Positions 59,870 through 64,000 of a stretch of DNA of 64,000 nucleotides are shown here, piece after piece. Location: assembly GCA_016125335.1 (NCBI GenBank), contig WGLY01000015.1, positions 1-64,000 on the forward strand, given 5' to 3'. Made by a program: the position numbers and the translations under genes. The DNA is from Frankiales bacterium. GTDB lineage: Bacteria; Actinomycetota; Actinomycetes; S36-B12; CAIYMF01. Position 1 is the first letter of the stretch. Each line of letters starts with the position of its first letter. The notes beneath the pieces were generated by a model, which had not been told where the DNA came from, did not search any database, and saw only the letters and a list, made by a program, of their open reading frames with translations.

Positions 59870-60020
59870 GGGCCCTCCCGTCGTCTCGCTCGACTGGCGT
59901 CGGCCGCTCGGGCCGGTGGTCGGGCAGGGGACGACATTGGCCGCACTGCTGGCGTGGAGCGTAACCGACGCGCTCCCCCGGATCACACCGGGCGGGCCCC
60001 GTCCGTGTCGCAGGAGCGTC

Positions 60021-60740
60021 TCAGCCCAGGGTGGAGCCCACCACGTGGCCGACGCCGTAGGTGACCACCGCGGCGAGGACGCCGACGATGAGCTGGCGGG
60101 TGCCCGAGAACAGCCACGACCGGGCCGTGACCTGCGAGACCAGGACGCCGGCCAGGAAGAGCCCGATCACCGACAGCACCGCCGAGGCCACCAGGCTCTG
60201 GGCGCCGAACAGGTAGGGCACGAGCGGCACCAGGGCCCCGACCGCGAAGGCCAGGAAGGACGAGCCGGCCGCCAGCCACGGGTTGGGCAGCTCGCCGGGG
60301 GCCATCCCGAGCTCCTCGCGGGCGTGCACCTCCAGGGCGGCGTCGGGGTTGCGGCCGAGCTGCTCGGCCATCCGCTCCGCGAGGTCCTGGTCGACGCCGC
60401 GGCTCACCCAGATCTGGGCGAGCTCCTTGGCCTCGCCCTCGGCGTTGCGGCGCAGCTCGAGCCGCTCGTTCTCGAACTCCTGCTCGGCCAGCTCGGCCTG
60501 GGAGGCCACCGAGGTGTACTCGCCGGCGGCCATGGAGAAGGCGCCGGCGGCCAGGCCCGCCAGGCCTGCGAGCACGACGGCCGTGCGTCCGCCGGCGTCG
60601 GCGGCCGCCGTGCCTCCGGCGACGCCGGCCATCAGGGCGAAGTTGGAGACCAGCCCGTCCATGGCGCCGAAGACGGCTGGCCGCAGCCAGCCGCCGGTGA
60701 CGTCGCGGTGGTGGTCGGCGGGGGGTGGGTTACCGCTCAC
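60021..60740 (-). CDS. VIT/CCC1-family metal transporter
   Basis: 239 residues. Predicted five-helix membrane protein with [19 protein letters not shown] at the first helix, [19 protein letters not shown] with the conserved metal-site residues, a charged cytoplasmic segment of about 90-165 (rich in Glu), and three C-terminal helices ([14 protein letters not shown] onward). The family moves Fe2+/Mn2+. Start GTG 60740; no Shine-Dalgarno, and TAGCGT lies 6 nt upstream. Direction of transport and metal are inferred from the family. Confidence 0.86.
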   Translation of the reverse strand: MSGNPPPADHHRDVTGGWLRPAVFGAMDGLVSNFALMAGVAGGTAAADAGGRTAVVLAGLAGLAAGAFSMAAGEYTSVASQAELAEQEFENERLELRRNAEGEAKELAQIWVSRGVDQDLAERMAEQLGRNPDAALEVHAREELGMAPGELPNPWLAAGSSFLAFAVGALVPLVPYLFGAQSLVASAVLSVIGLFLAGVLVSQVTARSWLFSGTRQLIVGVLAAVVTYGVGHVVGSTLG

Positions 60741-60746
60741 AGGAGG

Positions 60747-60752
60747 ACGCTA
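60747..60752 (-). promoter_or_regulatory. -10 element for the VIT gene
   Basis: Minus strand TAGCGT overlapping the lgt stop TAG, exactly 6 nt before the GTG. The sequence between is CCTCCT, not a Shine-Dalgarno. Suggests an independent leaderless transcript. No iron box was found here. Confidence 0.45.
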
Positions 60753-61802
60753 CCGTCCGGCGGCGTCCTCGGCGTCCGGGGCCGAGCCGCCCGGCCCGGG
60801 CGCGGTGCGCTCCGCACGGGTCGCCGCGGCGGCCGCCTCCACGCCGTCGCGAGGGCCATCGGGGTCGGCGGGTTCGGCGCGGTCGTCCGGGTCGGGGTCC
60901 TCCGTCGCGTCGGCGCCCCCTGCGGGCGCTCCCTCGAGGCCGTCGCCGGTGCCCGTCCCGGCGGCGTACCGGGGGTCGAGCTCGGCCGGGGTCTCGCGAC
61001 CGGGCCGCATCCGCCGGGACACCACGAGGTAGACCAGCGCCCCGAGCGCCACCACGAGGGCGGTGAACACGTTGAGCCGGATGCCGAAGAAGTGGTGCGC
61101 CTCGTCGATGCGCAGCGACTCGATCCACGCGCGCCCGATCGAGTAGAGCATCACGTAGAGCGCGAAGACCCGGCCGTGGCCCATGCGGTAGCGGCGGTCG
61201 GCCCACACGACGACGGCGGCCACGCCGAGGCACCACAGGGACTCGTAGAGGAAGGTCGGGTGGTAGGTGGCGAACTGCTCGTAGCCCGGCGGGCGGTGCG
61301 CCAGGTCGATCTCCAGGCCCCACGGCAGGTCCGTGGGCCGCCCGAACAGCTCCTGGTTGAAGTAGTTGCCGAACCGGCCCATCGCCTGGGCGATGACGAT
61401 GCCCGGGGCGATCGCGTCCGCGAAGGGCGGCAGCGGGATCCCGCGACGGCGCACGCCGATCCACGCGCCCACGCCGCCGAGCAGGACGGCGCCCCAGATG
61501 CCGAGGCCGCCGTCCCAGATGCGGAACATGGCCAGCCAGCCCTTGCCGCCCTCGCCGAGGTAGATCTGCCAGTCCGTGACGAGGTGGTAGAGCCGGCCGC
61601 CGATGATCCCGAACGGCACCGCCCACACCGAGACGTCGGTGACCAGCCCGGGGCGACCGCCGCGGGCCACCCAGCGGCGGTTGCCGATCCAGACCGCGAC
61701 GACGATCCCGGCGAGGATGCACAGCGCGTAGGCGCGCACGGGCAGCGGCCCGAGGTACCAGACGCCCTCCGGCGGGCTGGGGATCGAGGCGAGCAGGTTC
61801 AC
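60750..61802 (-). CDS. lgt: Prolipoprotein diacylglyceryl transferase
   Basis: Adds diacylglycerol to the lipobox Cys of prelipoproteins; inner membrane. 350 residues. About seven helices, signature GRFGNYFNQELFGRP (142-156), VRAYALCILAGI at the first helix, and YHPTFLYESLW. The last 75 residues form an acidic, Ala/Asp/Pro-rich cytoplasmic tail not needed in shorter homologues. GTG 61802 overlaps the upstream thioredoxin-like gene stop (GTGA). Confidence 0.96.
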   Translation of the reverse strand: MNLLASIPSPPEGVWYLGPLPVRAYALCILAGIVVAVWIGNRRWVARGGRPGLVTDVSVWAVPFGIIGGRLYHLVTDWQIYLGEGGKGWLAMFRIWDGGLGIWGAVLLGGVGAWIGVRRRGIPLPPFADAIAPGIVIAQAMGRFGNYFNQELFGRPTDLPWGLEIDLAHRPPGYEQFATYHPTFLYESLWCLGVAAVVVWADRRYRMGHGRVFALYVMLYSIGRAWIESLRIDEAHHFFGIRLNVFTALVVALGALVYLVVSRRMRPGRETPAELDPRYAAGTGTGDGLEGAPAGGADATEDPDPDDRAEPADPDGPRDGVEAAAAATRAERTAPGPGGSAPDAEDAAGR

Positions 61803-62611
61803 GAGTTGTCGGCGATGAGCTTGGCCAGCGCGGTCATGTCGTTGAGCGTCGCCGACGGCACCTCGGTGCCGTTGAGGTACGCGGTGGGGGTGCCGGGGAC
61901 GCCGTCGTCCTGGAACGCCTGGTAGGAGTTGTTGACCCAGTCGCGGTAGATGCCGCTCTGCACGCAGGTCTCGAACGTCGTGTAGGCGTCACCGGTGATG
62001 CCGGCCTGCTTGCCGAAGTCGAGCAGCTGGGCCTGCGAGTAGCCGTCGCCCTCGTTGGCCGGCTGGTTGTGGAACACCACCGAGTGGTACTGCTGCGCCT
62101 TGCCGGCGTCGATCGCGCAGCCCCAGGCCATGGCCGCGGCCAGCGAGGAGTTGGGGTTGGGGCTCGTGGCGGCGAACCGGGCGTCGAGGAACGCCGTGGG
62201 CCGCCACACGAGGTTGACCTTGCCCTCGTCGGCCATCTTCACGACGTCCGCGCCGTGGGTCTGCTCGAACTGCCCGCAGCTGGGGCACTGGAAGTCCTCC
62301 CAGATGGCCAGCGTCGGCTTGCCGGCGGCGGTGTTGTACGGCACGCCCCAGGGCGTGGAGCCGGTGCCGGTGAGGACCCCCGTGGGCACGGCGGCGTCGG
62401 CCACGGTGCCGCTGGTGGTGCCGGCGCTCGACTGCTGGGAGTTGTTCCAGTAGACGGCGCCGAAGATCAGGCCGACGGCGACGACCACGGCGATGCCGCC
62501 GAGGATGCGCACGCGCCGGTCGCGGCGGCGCTGCTCGGCCTCGGCCGCGGCGCGCGCCGCGGCGGCCTTCTCCTTGGTCGTGCGCTTGCTCTCCTTGGGG
62601 GCGGGGCTCAT
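61799..62611 (-). CDS. Membrane-anchored DsbA-like thiol oxidoreductase
   Basis: 270 residues. N-terminal cytoplasmic Lys/Arg/Ala-rich segment, one transmembrane helix (about 36-55), then an extracytoplasmic thioredoxin-fold domain. Active site Cys109-Pro-Ser-Cys112 (WEDFQCPSC) and cis-Pro loop VPGTPTAYLNG. A second Cys pair (WGCAIDA, ETCVQSG) could form a structural disulfide. Overlaps mauE-like and lgt genes by 4 nt each, so the three are coupled. Likely forms disulfides in secreted proteins. Confidence 0.9.
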   Translation of the reverse strand: MSPAPKESKRTTKEKAAAARAAAEAEQRRRDRRVRILGGIAVVVAVGLIFGAVYWNNSQQSSAGTTSGTVADAAVPTGVLTGTGSTPWGVPYNTAAGKPTLAIWEDFQCPSCGQFEQTHGADVVKMADEGKVNLVWRPTAFLDARFAATSPNPNSSLAAAMAWGCAIDAGKAQQYHSVVFHNQPANEGDGYSQAQLLDFGKQAGITGDAYTTFETCVQSGIYRDWVNNSYQAFQDDGVPGTPTAYLNGTEVPSATLNDMTALAKLIADNS

Positions 62612-63150
62612 CGGGTCGGCTCCTCGAGCGCGGAGGGGTCATCGGTCAGGTCGTCGTCGTAGGCGTCCGGGTCGAACGGCTCGCCGTCGAGCGAGAGCTT
62701 GGTGCGGGGCCACGCCACAAGCCACACGGCCATCCCCATGAACAGGAAGTCGCGCAGCAGCTCGGAGGTGTAGCGCCAGACCTTGCCCTCCTCGCTCACG
62801 TCGCCGCCGCCGCCGAAGCAGCCGCAGTCGATCGAGTAGCCGCGGATCCACACGCTGGAGATGCCGAGGATGAACCCGAGCATCAGCAGGGCGGTGCCCA
62901 GTGCGGCCCAGCGGGTGAACAGCCCGACGAGGAGCAGCACGGCGAGCAGCACCTCGACGCCGGGCAGCGCCCAGCCGAGGAAGTCGACCCACGACGCCGG
63001 GAACACGCGGTAGGCGAGGATCGCCTCGCGGCGCGCGTCGTTGGACTCGAGCAGCTTGGCCAGCCCGGACCAGAACAGGATCCCGGCCAGGACGAGGCGC
63101 AGGGCGGTGCCGATCCAGGCACGGACGTCAGGACTCACGTGCCCGATCAT
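62608..63150 (-). CDS. MauE/DoxX-family redox membrane protein
   Basis: 180 residues, four predicted helices (about 14-32, 52-78, 82-103 and 130-147). Cys109-Gly-Cys111 in SIDCGCFGGGG is the CxC/CGCFG pattern of MauE-type redox partners. Ends in an Asp/Glu-rich tail. Start ATG 63150; a GTG at 63138 is an alternative. The adjacent DsbA-like gene suggests it passes electrons to or from that protein. Confidence 0.85.
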   Translation of the reverse strand: MIGHVSPDVRAWIGTALRLVLAGILFWSGLAKLLESNDARREAILAYRVFPASWVDFLGWALPGVEVLLAVLLLVGLFTRWAALGTALLMLGFILGISSVWIRGYSIDCGCFGGGGDVSEEGKVWRYTSELLRDFLFMGMAVWLVAWPRTKLSLDGEPFDPDAYDDDLTDDPSALEEPTR

Positions 63151-63319
63151 CCCTCACCAGTCCCGTCCCCCCGTGCCCCGGGGCCCCGTGCTGCGTCCCC
63201 GTGTCGGACGGCCCGGCGGCCGCCGGAGTTCCCCGTGGCGCTCCCCCAGCGGTGCCGTGCGACGGCGGCGGCCGCCGTCCCGGCCACCTCCGGGCGCCCC
63301 GGACGGGCTGCCGGACCGG

Positions 63320-64000
63320 TCAGCGGCGGCGCACGCCCTGCGCGAGCTCGGCCGCCAGGCGGCCCACGGAGGCGATCCCCTCGGCCCGCGTGGGCGCGTC
63401 GAGCAGGCGGCGCACGAACGCCGAGCCCACGATCACCCCGTCGGCGTAGGCGGCGACGTCGGCGGCCTGCTCGGCGGTGGTCACGCCGAGGCCCACGGCC
63501 ACCGGCAGCGACGTGTGCGGCCGGGTGCGGGCCACGAGGGCCGGCGCCGCGGCCGACACGGACGCGACGCCGGTGACGCCCATGAGGCTCGCGGCGTAGA
63601 CGAACCCCGTGGTGATCCCGCAGACCACGCCGATCCGCTCCTCGGTGGAGCTCGGCGCGACCAGGAACACGCGGTCGAGGCCCGCGGCGTCCGTGGCGGC
63701 GATCCACGGCCCGGCCTCCTCGGGGGTGAGGTCCGGGGTGATGACGCCGACGCCGCCGGCTGCCGCGAGGTCGGTCGCGAAGCGCTCGACGCCGTAGCGC
63801 TCGACCGGGCTCCAGTAGGTCATCACGAGGGTGGGCGCGCCCGTGGCCGCGACCGCCTCGACGGTCTTGAGCACGAGCGAGGTGGTGACGCCGCCCCGCA
63901 GGGCGGCCTCGGCCGCCGCCTGGATCGTGGGCCCGTCCATCAGCGGGTCGCTGTAGGGCAGCCCGATCTCCACGATGTCGACGCCGTTCTCGACCATCAC
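63320..64000 (-). CDS. trpA: Tryptophan synthase alpha subunit, N-terminus beyond window
   Basis: About 226 C-terminal residues are visible. VDIVEIGLPYSDPLMDGP carries the catalytic Glu (residue 11 here) and Asp (residue 22 here). VMTYWSPVERYGVERF, VITPDLTPEEAGPW and FVYAASLMGVTGV follow. The frame runs off the right edge; roughly 45 N-terminal residues are missing. The 169-nt gap to the MauE-like gene contains no recognised gene. Confidence 0.96.
   Translation of the reverse strand: MMVENGVDIVEIGLPYSDPLMDGPTIQAAAEAALRGGVTTSLVLKTVEAVAATGAPTLVMTYWSPVERYGVERFATDLAAAGGVGVITPDLTPEEAGPWIAATDAAGLDRVFLVAPSSTEERIGVVCGITTGFVYAASLMGVTGVASVSAAAPALVARTRPHTSLPVAVGLGVTTAEQAADVAAYADGVIVGSAFVRRLLDAPTRAEGIASVGRLAAELAQGVRRR

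Overview
A 64 kb, very GC-rich (mid-70s % by eye) chromosomal window from an actinomycete (Actinomycetota). This rests on the 16S rRNA sequence, a BldD regulator with a c-di-GMP signature, an mIHF-type nucleoid protein, a PriA-like protein with degenerate helicase motifs, and the gene order. A position near Kineosporiales/Frankia-type lineages is possible but I cannot settle it without a 16S comparison. Nearly every gene lies on the minus strand. The plus-strand genes are a universal stress protein, a DUF1801 protein, a glycyl-radical enzyme with its activase, and bldD.

Layout, low to high coordinate (minus-strand operons read from right to left). 1-1421: 16S rRNA lacking its 3' end, with a leader carrying two tandem promoters. 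1994-11576: arginine operon argC-J-B-D-R-G-H followed by mpg and tyrS, headed by a palindromic ArgR-type site. 11623-15209: pheS-pheT. 15470-17206: two paralogous predicted Fe(II)/2-oxoglutarate oxygenases of unknown substrate, each with an iron-box-like sequence upstream. 17324-19906: infC-rpmI-rplT-rRNA methyltransferase behind a structured leader. 19975-22012: aquaporin, SseB-like protein, divergent stress protein. 22068-27036: riboflavin operon under an FMN riboswitch, translationally coupled to hisE and hisG. 27034-37386: rpe, rsmB, fmt, def, priA, an acetyltransferase, metK, coaBC, rpoZ, gmk and mihF. 37501-41059: a secreted protein, a DUF1801 protein and the YjjI/YjjW-type pair. 41046-51405: complete UMP operon pyrR-B-C-carA-carB-pyrK-D-F plus a small membrane gene, with a PyrR-binding RNA at its head. 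51842-52330: bldD with a candidate BldD operator. 52394-59869: pyk and gltB-gltD. 60021-63150: mauE-like, dsbA-like, lgt and a VIT-family metal transporter. 63320-64000: 5'-truncated trpA.

Most of the window is core biosynthesis: arginine, pyrimidine, riboflavin, histidine, glutamate, and translation machinery. Stop/start overlaps of the ATGA, GTGA, CTGA or TGATG type are very frequent, so translational coupling is the rule. Several genes show TANNNT followed 6-7 nt later by GTG and no Shine-Dalgarno, which suggests leaderless transcripts. Unusual starts are inferred for infC (ATC), gmk (CTG) and argH (TTG). The least explained parts are the paired oxygenases with iron-box-like sites and the glycyl-radical enzyme pair; these are the best candidates for new biology. 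No insertion sequences, phage genes, CRISPR arrays or tRNA genes were recognised.
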